From Acidiferrum sp963764675 (GTDB lineage: Bacteria > Acidobacteriota > Terriglobia > Acidiferrales > UBA7541): a DNA stretch of 64,000 nucleotides. Both the position numbers and the translations under genes were made by a program. The stretch lies in contig CAVXTQ010000006.1 of assembly GCA_963764675.1 (NCBI GenBank), positions 558,001 through 622,000 of the forward strand, read 5' to 3'. Below are positions 44,486 through 52,800 of this stretch, piece after piece. Under the pieces are notes generated by a model that made no database searches, was not told the DNA's origin, and saw only the letters and a list, made by a program, of their open reading frames with translations. Each line of letters starts with the position of its first letter. Position 1 is the first letter of the stretch.

Positions 44486-45766
44486 ATGCCGGAGCTGGCA
44501 CGATTTCGCGCCAAGCATGGACCGGTCGAGGAGCACCTCACTCCCGCGACCGCGTCAATCCTTCACGTGGACATGGACGCGTTCTTTGTGTCCGTGGAAT
44601 TGCTGGAGCGGCCGGAGTTGCGCGGCAAGGCCGTGATCGTGGGCGGCGGACCGAACCAGCGCGGCGTGGTCACTTCCGCCAGCTACGAAGCGCGCAAGTT
44701 TGGCGTGCATTCCGCGATGCCGCTGCGCACCGCGGGCAAGTTGTGCCCGCACGCGGTCTTTCTCGACGGCCACCACCACAAATACGGCGAGTGGAGCGAT
44801 CGCATCGCCACCATCCTGGCGAAGTTTTCTCCGATCGTCGAAATGGTTTCGATCGACGAAGCCTATCTGGATCTTTCCGGCACGGAACGCCTGCACGGCC
44901 CGCCGCTCGCAGCGACCGACAGGCTTCTGCGCGCCATCACGAGCACCACAGGACTTCCCTGCTCCGGCGGCTTGGCGAGCACGCGCCTGGTGGCCAAGGT
45001 CGCATCCGAACAAGCCAAGCCCCGCGGCCTGGTGTGGGTTGCGCCGGGTAGCGAAGCACTTTTTCTTGCGCCTCTGCCCGTTCGCAAAATTCCTGGCATC
45101 GGAGAAGTTACCGAACGGGCGCTCCGTGCACTCGGCCTCGAAACGGTGGGACAGCTCGCCGAAATTTCGCAGGAAAGGCTCGAAAAAATCTTCGGCCAGT
45201 GGGGCACGGCGCTCTATCGCAAAGCTCGCGGCGGAGACTCCTACGAATTCGTGATCGACGCCGAGCCGAAGTCCATTTCGCACAATCACACGTTCGGCGA
45301 AGACATCGATGATGCCGCCGCCCTGGCGGCGATGTTGAGCCATCTTTCGCAGAAAGCCTGCAAGCGCCTGCGCGAAGCTGGGTTGGCGACGCGAACGCTC
45401 ACATTGACGATTCGCTACAAAGGCTTCGATACCTACACGCGATCGAAAACTCTTGCGGCGCCGACCACACTCGACTCCGACATCTTCGCCATTTTTCAGG
45501 AGCTGCTGCGTGCCCACCGCAACGTGAAACGCAAAGTCCGGTTGCTGGGTGTGAGTCTGGGCGGCTTCAGCCACGGTGAGCAACAGCTCAATCTCCTGGA
45601 CGCGGCACGCCGCGCAAAACTCGAAAAGCTGACTCGCGCCGCCGACGTCCTACGTGATCGTTTTGGTTTCGACTCCGTCCAGTTCGGCGGCTCGCTCCGT
45701 CATCAATCCGCAAATCCGAACGAAGGCTGGGGACTCCGGGAGAAGCCCCGGGGTGGGGGCAAGTGA
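44486..45766 (+). CDS. dinB: DNA polymerase IV (Y family)
   Basis: A 426-residue translesion polymerase. HVDMDAFFVSVE holds the first catalytic Asp and the steric-gate region, SIDEAYLD the second catalytic Asp-Glu, and PGIGEVTERAL the thumb helix-hairpin-helix. A little-finger domain follows, and QQLNLLD near residue 367-373 is a β-clamp-binding peptide. It bypasses lesions and is error-prone. No LexA box was recognised upstream. About 35 residues of glycine/charge-rich tail follow the clamp motif. Confidence 0.94.
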   Translation: MPELARFRAKHGPVEEHLTPATASILHVDMDAFFVSVELLERPELRGKAVIVGGGPNQRGVVTSASYEARKFGVHSAMPLRTAGKLCPHAVFLDGHHHKYGEWSDRIATILAKFSPIVEMVSIDEAYLDLSGTERLHGPPLAATDRLLRAITSTTGLPCSGGLASTRLVAKVASEQAKPRGLVWVAPGSEALFLAPLPVRKIPGIGEVTERALRALGLETVGQLAEISQERLEKIFGQWGTALYRKARGGDSYEFVIDAEPKSISHNHTFGEDIDDAAALAAMLSHLSQKACKRLREAGLATRTLTLTIRYKGFDTYTRSKTLAAPTTLDSDIFAIFQELLRAHRNVKRKVRLLGVSLGGFSHGEQQLNLLDAARRAKLEKLTRAADVLRDRFGFDSVQFGGSLRHQSANPNEGWGLREKPRGGGK

Positions 45767-45800
45767 TTGCTCGAGCGATTGCTCTGTTGCCCGCTGTTGC

Positions 45801-45836
45801 GCCGTAAAAGCGGCGTCAAGCCGCCGCACTCCAAGG
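45801..45836 (-). repeat. Palindromic interspersed repeat, family A, copy 2
   Basis: Read on the minus strand this is CCTTGGAGTGCGGCGGCTTG then ACGCCGCTTTTACGGC, matching the copy at 7067-7104 in both flanks and in stem position. Confidence 0.75.
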
Positions 45837-45872
45837 TCAACCAGCGTCCGAAATGACCTATACTCTCCCGCG

Positions 45873-47036
45873 ATGAGCGCACCGGGTCCAACGGCTACAC
45901 CTCAAGCTGCTGCACCACCGCCGCGCCGCGGCCGGCTGCGCGACTTCTGGCATCGGGTGAGCGAAGGCCGGCAGATCGACGATCTTTGGAAGCAATTTAC
46001 GGCGGACGCACGCGCCAGCTACGGCTTTTACGGAAAAGACGTGGACTGGGACGAAGCGAACAAACGCCGCGGTTTGCGGCGCGTCTTTCACGTCATCCGG
46101 CAATTCTTCTGGGCGCTGATGCTTAAGCTGTCGCCGGCGCGCCGCGTCTTGCTCTTGTTTGCGCTCGCACTGCTGGCCATATCGAAGGTGAAAATCAACG
46201 TCGGCGACGGCAAAACGGCCGACATTGGGCTGGAGTTTTTCTCGGCGGTACTGATCCTGTTCCTCCTCTCGCTGGAGCTGGCAGACAAAGTCATCATGAA
46301 GCGCGACCTGGAGATCGCGCGCGAGATTCAGACGTGGCTGGTGCCGTCGCAGCCCCCGGAGGTTCCGGGCGGCGACATCGCGTTCGCGACGCGTCCGCAG
46401 AATTCGGTCGCTGGCGATTACTACGATGCGTTTTATCCGACGTTGAGCGCCGCCGAAGGCGGAAAGCTGATGCTGGTGATTGCCGACGTGGCCGGGAAAA
46501 GCGTGCCCGCGGCTCTACTAATGGCTACGCTGCAGGCAAGCTTGCGCACTGTAGCCGGAGAAGACGCACCGCTTGCCGAGTTGGTGGCGCGCCTGAATCG
46601 TTATGCCTCCGCACACAGCCTGGATGGCCTCCGCTTCACCACCGCGATCCTCGGCCTATACGATCCCAGCACGCGCCGGCTCGACTATGTGAATGCGGGA
46701 CACAATGCGCCGGTTCTGCGGCGTACGGACGCGTCGCTGGAAAAACTGGAAGCCGGAGGCGTGCCGCTGGGCATCCACTCTTCCTCGACGTATGAGACCT
46801 CAAGCATCAATCTTCGGCCCGGCGATGTGCTGATCCTGTACACGGATGGCGTGGTCGAAGCGTTCAATCATGCGGGCGAGGAATTCGGCAACGAACGCTG
46901 GTTTGCCGCCATTCGGGCGCTGCCGCCGGGTTCCGCAGGCGATTCGCTGCAATATTTGATGAGCAAAGTGGATCAGTTTGTCGGCGCCACTCGGCAAAGC
47001 GACGATATTACGTGTCTCATTTTCCGTTGCCTTTGA
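45873..47036 (+). CDS. Membrane-anchored SpoIIE/RsbU-type PP2C phosphatase
   Basis: A 387-residue protein starting at ATG 45873 (MSAPGPTATP). Residues 1-80 are cytoplasmic and charged; two hydrophobic segments (about 92-112 and 124-142) anchor it. The SpoIIE phosphatase domain (about 155-387) has AREIQTWLVPSQPP, VAGDYYDAF (metal Asp), VIADVAGKSVPAALLMA and LILYTDGVVEAFN, DDITCLIF. Such enzymes dephosphorylate STAS anti-anti-sigma factors; an STAS/RsbW pair lies at 60.7-61.5 kb, but linkage to this phosphatase is only inferred. Confidence 0.9.
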   Translation: MSAPGPTATPQAAAPPPRRGRLRDFWHRVSEGRQIDDLWKQFTADARASYGFYGKDVDWDEANKRRGLRRVFHVIRQFFWALMLKLSPARRVLLLFALALLAISKVKINVGDGKTADIGLEFFSAVLILFLLSLELADKVIMKRDLEIAREIQTWLVPSQPPEVPGGDIAFATRPQNSVAGDYYDAFYPTLSAAEGGKLMLVIADVAGKSVPAALLMATLQASLRTVAGEDAPLAELVARLNRYASAHSLDGLRFTTAILGLYDPSTRRLDYVNAGHNAPVLRRTDASLEKLEAGGVPLGIHSSSTYETSSINLRPGDVLILYTDGVVEAFNHAGEEFGNERWFAAIRALPPGSAGDSLQYLMSKVDQFVGATRQSDDITCLIFRCL

Positions 47037-47124
47037 TGCGCGACGTTAGGCCGAGCCGCGCAAGACTCCGCTAACAACGAACGCGACACTTTTCGCGACA
47101 GCGGTTTGCGCGCTGCGCTATCGG

Positions 47125-48483
47125 GTGGCGCATAATCAGGGTGTGACACCACGAGAACTCGCGGATTCGATCTGTGCCACCCTTCGGGGCGCTGGTTATC
47201 AGGCTCTGCTTTGCGGCGGCTGCGTGCGCGACCTGCTGCTCGGCCGCGAGCCTGCCGACTACGACGTGACCACGGATGCCACGCCAGAGCAGGTGATGGC
47301 GTTGTTTCCGGAAAGCGTGGCGGTGGGCGCGCAATTTGGCGTGGTGCTGATTCCGCGGGATGGGCAGAAAGTGGAGGTCGCAACGTTTCGCGCCGACGCG
47401 GAGTACTCCGACGGCCGCCATCCGGACAGTGTCCTGTATGCCCGCGCTCCTGAAGAAGACGTGCAGCGCCGCGATTTCACCATCAACGGCTTATTGATGC
47501 GGCCGGAGAACGGCAAAGTCCTCGATTTCGTCAGCGGACAAGCCGACCTGAAGGCCGGCGTGATTCGCGCTATCGGCGAACCGGACCGCCGCTTCCGTGA
47601 AGACAAACTGCGCTTGCTGCGAGCGGTGCGCTTTGCGGCACGTTTTGGTTTTACGATCGAGCCAGAAACGTTTGCCGCCATCCGCCGTCATGCACATGAG
47701 GTAACAAGCGTCTCTGCGGAACGACTCCGCGAGGAACTTAGCAAGCTCCTGACGGAAGGCGCGGGGCGGCGCGGCTTCGAACTGCTCGATGAAACCGGCT
47801 TGCTGGCCGAAGTTCTGCCGGAGGTCGTTGCGATGAAAGGCATCGAGCAACCGCCGCAGTATCATCCCGAGGGCGACGTCTGGACGCACACCCTGCTCAT
47901 GATCGAGGGACTTCCAGCGGGCTGCTCTCTAACCCTGGCCTGGGGCGTCCTACTCCACGACGTCGGCAAGCCCCCGACTTTCCGGCCTGTCGCCGAAACG
48001 GGGGACCGCATCCGCTTCGACGGGCACGTTGACGTGGGAGTGCGCATGGCCGAACAGATCTGCCGGCGCTTTCGCTTCTCGAACGAGGAAACGGACCAGA
48101 TTCTGGCGCTGATCGCCAACCATATGCGCTTCAAAGACGTCGAACAGATGCGCGCGTCGACGCTGAAGCGCTTCGTCCGGCTGCCGGACTTCGAGGAGCA
48201 CCTGCAACTGCACCGCCTGGACTGTCTGTCGAGTCACAGGCGGCTGGATGCTTATGACTTCGTCCGCCGTGTCCTGCAGGAAACACCACCGGAACGAATC
48301 CACCCGCCCCGGCTCCTAACGGGCGATGATCTGAGCGCAATGGGTTACCGGCCCGGGCCGGCCTTCAGCAACATCCTGCGGTCTCTCGAAGACGCTCAGT
48401 TGGAGGGCGAAATTGAGACGCGGGACCAAGCGAGAGATTACGTCCGAAGTAAGTTTGGCGCAGTGAAGAACGAAAAAGGATGA
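47125..48483 (+). CDS. CCA tRNA nucleotidyltransferase / poly(A) polymerase-family protein with HD domain
   Basis: A 452-residue protein. The nucleotidyltransferase head has LLCGGCVRDLLLGREPADYD (GGxxRD and DxD metal ligands) and RRDFTINGLL. The neck follows with EDKLRLLRAVRFAARFGF. An HD domain (about 255-370) has LLHDVGKP. This matches bacterial CCA-adding enzymes with a phosphohydrolase-like HD domain; a PcnB-like role cannot be excluded. The start is GTG 47125, with GTG 47143 equally plausible; neither has a strong ribosome-binding site. Confidence 0.88.
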   Translation: MAHNQGVTPRELADSICATLRGAGYQALLCGGCVRDLLLGREPADYDVTTDATPEQVMALFPESVAVGAQFGVVLIPRDGQKVEVATFRADAEYSDGRHPDSVLYARAPEEDVQRRDFTINGLLMRPENGKVLDFVSGQADLKAGVIRAIGEPDRRFREDKLRLLRAVRFAARFGFTIEPETFAAIRRHAHEVTSVSAERLREELSKLLTEGAGRRGFELLDETGLLAEVLPEVVAMKGIEQPPQYHPEGDVWTHTLLMIEGLPAGCSLTLAWGVLLHDVGKPPTFRPVAETGDRIRFDGHVDVGVRMAEQICRRFRFSNEETDQILALIANHMRFKDVEQMRASTLKRFVRLPDFEEHLQLHRLDCLSSHRRLDAYDFVRRVLQETPPERIHPPRLLTGDDLSAMGYRPGPAFSNILRSLEDAQLEGEIETRDQARDYVRSKFGAVKNEKG

Positions 48484-48612
48484 AGGAAGGGACGCTGAAG
48501 GCCGATAGGAGAAGTGGGCGTCAGCCCAGAAGGCTACTGTTCTTAGTTGTAACTTATTGATAAAAATAGTCTTAATATCGGATTTGCCGTCAAGGGCGGG
48601 AACTGGCATGAT

Positions 48613-48631
48613 CTTAGCGTGACCCGCTAAG
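48613..48631 (+). terminator. Hairpin with T-rich tail downstream of the CCA-adding-type gene
   Basis: CTTAGCG and CGCTAAG form a 7-bp stem with loop TGACC, followed by ATTTTGTGCTTTT. It lies 130 bases past the stop of the preceding gene and 130 bases before lon, so it could end the former transcript or sit in the lon leader. Confidence 0.4.
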
Positions 48632-48761
48632 ATTTTGTGCTTTTCGCTTGTGCATCCATATGCACCCTTCATGGGTATCCAGCATCTAAGGTGAATGGCG
48701 CGGTTGTCGAATTGCTTCTCTGACTCTCGACGGTTCACCGCGCTACAGACTAGGGGACACA

Positions 48762-51188
48762 ATGGCTGAGAAAAAATTCGCGATGCCAGAGATTCTGCCG
48801 ATCCTGCCGGTCCGGGATACGGTTTTGTTTCCCGGCGCGGTTCTGCCGCTGACGGTGGGCAGGGAAAGCTCTCTGGCGCTGGTAAACGCCTTAGAGGGAG
48901 AAGAGAAACTCCTAGGCGTGGTCGCGCAACTAGATCCGCGCATCGAGGATCCCGCAGCCGCCGACCTCCACAAAGTGGGCACGTTGGCGAAGGTCCACAA
49001 AACCGTAAAAATGCCGAACGGCAACGTGGTGATCTTTCTGGAAGGGCTGCAACGCATTCAGATCGCGGAATTGATCACCCTGCGGCCGTATCTGCGAGCC
49101 CGCGTGGAAGCCCAGCCGGATATCAGCGGAGACATGGACGCCGAGTTGGAGGCGCTGCAGCGGAACGCACAAGATTTGTTCCGCGACGTGGTGAGCCACT
49201 CGCCGCAACTTTCCGACGATCTGCAATCCGTGGCCATGAACATCGACGATCCGGGGCGCCTGGCCGACTTCGTCGCCGGCACGCTGCCGTCGCTCTCGAC
49301 GCTGGTTCGCCAGGAGCTGATCGAAACGCCAAACGTCCGCAAGCGCCTGGAAGCGTTGATTCGCGAGCTCTCGAAGGAGCTCGAGGTGCTGGAGCTCCGC
49401 TCGAAAATTCACGAACAAGTGCAAGAGCAGGTGAGCCAGAACCAGCGAGAGTACCTGCTGCGCGAGCAGATGAAGGCGATTCAGAAGGAACTCGGCGAGT
49501 CTGACGACTCGATGCAGGAAATCGACGAGCTCCGCAAGAAAGTTGACGAAGCCGGGATGACTGCGGAAGGGAAGAAAGAGTGCGATCGCGAACTGAAGCG
49601 GCTGGCGAAGATGACGCCGGCTTCGGCGGAGTACATGGTGTCGCGCACGTACCTGGAGTGGATGACGTCGTTGCCGTGGAGCAAGTCTTCCGGAACCGCG
49701 GAAATCGATATCGCGAAAGGGCGCACGATTCTGGACGAAGACCACTACGACCTGGAAAAGGTGAAGGAGCGCATCCTGGACTACCTGGCGGTGAAGAAAA
49801 TTCAGCCAGGGATGAAGGGACCGATCCTGTGCTTTGTCGGGCCTCCAGGCGTCGGCAAGACTTCATTGGGCAAGTCCATCGCGCGGGCACTGGGCCGCAA
49901 GTTCGTGCGCATCGCCCTTGGCGGCATGCACGATGAGGCGGAAATCCGCGGGCACCGCCGGACGTACATCGGTGCGCTGCCAGGCCAGATCATTCAGGGC
50001 CTGAAGCGCGGCGAAACCAACGATCCGGTGATGATGCTCGACGAAGTCGACAAGCTGGGCCGGGACTTCCGCGGCGACCCGTCGTCGGCGTTGATGGAAG
50101 TGCTCGATCCGGAGCAGAACAACGCGTTCCGCGATCACTACCTGGACGTGCCGTTTGACCTCTCGAAGGTGCTTTTCATCGCCACAGCGAACTGGATGGA
50201 CCCCATCCCGGAGCCGCTGCGCGATCGCATGGAGATCATCGAGTTGCCGGGGTACACGGGCGAGGAAAAGCTGCACATCGCACACAGGTACCTGATTCCG
50301 AAGCAAGCCGCGGAACACGGCTTGAAAGCACCGGAGCAGGTCGAGTTCACGGATGAAGGACTGCGGGAAATCATCCACAGCTTCACCCGGGAAGCCGGCG
50401 TGCGCAACCTGGAGCGCGAGATCGCCACGATCACGCGCAAACAGGCGCGGCGCATTGCCGAAGCCAAAACGGAAAAGATGGTGGTTACTCCCGAAGTCGT
50501 TCGCGAATTCCTCGGGGTGCCGAAGTTCCGCACCGAGAAGGAAGTCGAGGAGCGCGTGAAGAGGCCGGGTGTTGCAGTCGGCCTGGTGTGGACTCCGGTG
50601 GGCGGCGACATCATTTTCATCGAGGCCACCCGCATGCGCGGGGGCAAACAGTTCACGATGACCGGGCATCTGGGCGAAGTCATGCAGGAATCGATGACCG
50701 CGGCGCTCACCTGGACGCGCGCGAACTGTGAACGCTACGGCATCGACCCGGACTTCTTCCGGAAGCAGGACATCCACATCCACGTGCCGTCGGGCGGAGT
50801 GCCGAAAGACGGCCCGTCGGCCGGCGCGGCAATGGTGACGGCACTGGTCAGCCTGCTCAGCGGGCGGCAGGTGCGCGATCGACTGGCGATGACGGGCGAG
50901 ATGACGCTATCCGGAGTCGTGCTGCCGATCGGCGGCGTGAAGGAAAAAGTGCTGGGCGCGAAGCGAGCGGGCATCAAGGAAGTGCTGCTGCCCGCAGACA
51001 ACGAACCCAACGCGGTTGCCGATCTGACGCCGGACATCCTCGGCGACATGAAGATCACCTACGTGCGGACGCTCGACGAAGTTCTGGAGCACGCGCTCCA
51101 GAAGGAACCGGTGGCGCCGCCGATCGTGCCGCCGTCCGACCCCCAACCGAAACGCGCGCCTTCAGATGGACCGCGGGCGATTCACTAA
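48762..51188 (+). CDS. lon: ATP-dependent Lon protease
   Basis: An 808-residue LonA protease. The N-terminal LAN domain starts with LPILPVRDTVLFPGA. A coiled-coil region (about 200-300) leads to the AAA+ module with Walker A GPPGVGKTS (Lys366) and Walker B MLDEVDKLG. The C-terminal Ser-Lys protease has PKDGPSAG with Ser686 and the catalytic Lys in GGVKEK (about 727-729). It degrades misfolded and regulatory proteins. It is full length and intact. Confidence 0.97.
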   Translation: MAEKKFAMPEILPILPVRDTVLFPGAVLPLTVGRESSLALVNALEGEEKLLGVVAQLDPRIEDPAAADLHKVGTLAKVHKTVKMPNGNVVIFLEGLQRIQIAELITLRPYLRARVEAQPDISGDMDAELEALQRNAQDLFRDVVSHSPQLSDDLQSVAMNIDDPGRLADFVAGTLPSLSTLVRQELIETPNVRKRLEALIRELSKELEVLELRSKIHEQVQEQVSQNQREYLLREQMKAIQKELGESDDSMQEIDELRKKVDEAGMTAEGKKECDRELKRLAKMTPASAEYMVSRTYLEWMTSLPWSKSSGTAEIDIAKGRTILDEDHYDLEKVKERILDYLAVKKIQPGMKGPILCFVGPPGVGKTSLGKSIARALGRKFVRIALGGMHDEAEIRGHRRTYIGALPGQIIQGLKRGETNDPVMMLDEVDKLGRDFRGDPSSALMEVLDPEQNNAFRDHYLDVPFDLSKVLFIATANWMDPIPEPLRDRMEIIELPGYTGEEKLHIAHRYLIPKQAAEHGLKAPEQVEFTDEGLREIIHSFTREAGVRNLEREIATITRKQARRIAEAKTEKMVVTPEVVREFLGVPKFRTEKEVEERVKRPGVAVGLVWTPVGGDIIFIEATRMRGGKQFTMTGHLGEVMQESMTAALTWTRANCERYGIDPDFFRKQDIHIHVPSGGVPKDGPSAGAAMVTALVSLLSGRQVRDRLAMTGEMTLSGVVLPIGGVKEKVLGAKRAGIKEVLLPADNEPNAVADLTPDILGDMKITYVRTLDEVLEHALQKEPVAPPIVPPSDPQPKRAPSDGPRAIH

Positions 51189-51205
51189 AATCTGAAATAG
51201 ACAAT

Positions 51206-51240
51206 CCGGCGGAAGGGGCACGGCATCGTGCTCCTTCCGG
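51206..51240 (+). terminator. Long stem-loop after lon
   Basis: CCGGCGGAAGGGGCACG and CGTGCTCCTTCCGG form an imperfect stem about 18 bases after the lon stop. There is no T tract, so termination efficiency is uncertain. Confidence 0.45.
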
Positions 51241-51289
51241 CAGGACCTCCAGGCTCGGCGAATCTGCCGGGCCTTTGTTATTTGGCTAA

Positions 51290-52106
51290 GACTCTAGCTG
51301 CTTACGGTGTCTTTACAGATATGTGGCACAAGCGTTCCCACCAACAAAGTAGTGGGTTTGCTTTGGCCCGACGATACGGACGGCCAGGCCTTTTCCGACC
51401 CGAACCATGGCTTCCCGCGGCCTCTAGAAGCGCAAAGATTCAAACTGGTTGATCCAGGGCGATTCGCCCGGCACAGCAGGACTTTTCCGCACAGATCAGA
51501 AAGTTCAAGGAAGCAAACGTTGAGATCGTGACCGGCTCGCTGACCACAGCCACGTTCGCGGCGTTCTGGACGCAGGCCGTCCAACAAGGCTTCAAGCCGA
51601 AGATTGCTACGGTCGCAAAAGGCCTGCTCTTCCCGTCGGCAGTGGAAACATTGGGGCCGCAGGCGACCGGATTAACCACGGAGGTTTGGTGGTCGCCTAG
51701 CCATCCGTTTAAGTCCGGCCTCACCGGGCAAAACACCGCGGAGTTCTGCGTGCAGTTCGAAGAGGAGACGAAACGCCAGTGGACGCAGCCGATCGGGTTC
51801 CGGCACGCACTGTTCGAGATCGGCATCGATGCCCTTAAGCGCGCAGAAAATATCGACTCGCCCGCAGCGATCCGCGATGCGCTCCGAGGCATGGACTACG
51901 ATTCCATCGTCGGGCACATTGCGTGGACAGGCGCACCGGTCAAAAACGTCACGCGGACTCCGTTGGTTGGGGGCCAGTGGTTCCCTGGGCGCGAATTCAA
52001 GACATGGGCTCACGGGCGCGAATTCAAATACGATTTGGTGATCGTAAACAGCGATTCGTACCCATCTATCGGGCAACAGGAGAAGCTCAAGCCTCTTCAG
52101 TGGTAA
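51290..52106 (+). pseudogene. Decayed ABC-transporter substrate-binding protein gene (Peripla_BP_6/LivK-like)
   Basis: The C-terminal 192 residues in one open frame (from 51528) resemble branched-chain-amino-acid-type binding proteins (FPSAVETLG, TTEVWWSPSHPFKSGLTG). Upstream, VPTNKVVGLLWPDDTDG and RFKLVDPGRF lie in a second frame (51337-51470), and GVFTDMW in a third. The signal peptide and first part of lobe 1 are missing. It is therefore a truncated, at least twice frameshifted remnant. No permease or ATPase genes of the transporter are nearby. Confidence 0.75.
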
Positions 52107-52171
52107 AGGCCGCCAGGCATTTGCCAGCGGAAGCGCACACTCCAGCGTCCGTGCTAGTAATATGGTGCGCG

Positions 52172-52756
52172 ATGGATCGCTGGAAACCGATCATCCTTGA
52201 CCCGCCGGCAGAGCTGCCCGGGAAGCTGGCCGAAGCGCTACTGCGCGAACGCATCGTGCCGCGCTTTGTGGATTCCTACGTCGTCGAGCATGGCCGCGCT
52301 GGCATTCAGGTACATGCGGCGTTGTACAGGGACCTGCTGGTGCTGCTGCAACGGGAAGCGTTGATCGCTATGGCCGCGCACGCGCTGGAAGTGGCAACCA
52401 CCGAGTGGCAGGCCAACTCCAAATCCAAACCACGGCCGATGCCGCGAAAAGACGCCACGGCCTTTCGCCGTAAGTTCCTCGCGGCACTCACGCGGACGCA
52501 AAAGTGGAGTGTGGGCGACGCCTTGGACTTTCAGCGGGACTTGCAGATGTATGAAGAGCTGATCGCTCGGAGCGCCTCATCACGCCGGCGCAAGCCGTTT
52601 GAAGCGGCGAATCACCCGTTCGTGGATCGCTGCGCGTTCCTGCTGGATTCTTCGTTTCTGGAGAAAGCGCGCATGGCCGCCAGCCGCGCATTGACAGAAC
52701 TCGAAACGCTGAGCGCGACCATTACCGCGAGCGTGCTGCAAAGACGTCCCAACTGA
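52172..52756 (+). CDS. Hypothetical protein
   Basis: A 194-residue, mainly helical, basic protein starting at ATG 52172 (MDRWKPIILDPPAELPGK). I recognise no family. A KPRPMPRKDATAFRRKF segment is strongly basic. There is no signal peptide. It directly follows the decayed binding-protein gene, which contributes no in-frame sequence to it. Confidence 0.55.
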   Translation: MDRWKPIILDPPAELPGKLAEALLRERIVPRFVDSYVVEHGRAGIQVHAALYRDLLVLLQREALIAMAAHALEVATTEWQANSKSKPRPMPRKDATAFRRKFLAALTRTQKWSVGDALDFQRDLQMYEELIARSASSRRRKPFEAANHPFVDRCAFLLDSSFLEKARMAASRALTELETLSATITASVLQRRPN

Positions 52757-52800
52757 GAGCCATCGCGAGCGGGGCACAAAGGGCGGAAAATCCACCGCCG

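Noticed and set aside
48605..48620. σ54-like TGGCATGATCTTAGC before lon
   Set aside because: Spacing fits but the -12 half is TAGC and it overlaps a stem-loop; too weak to call.
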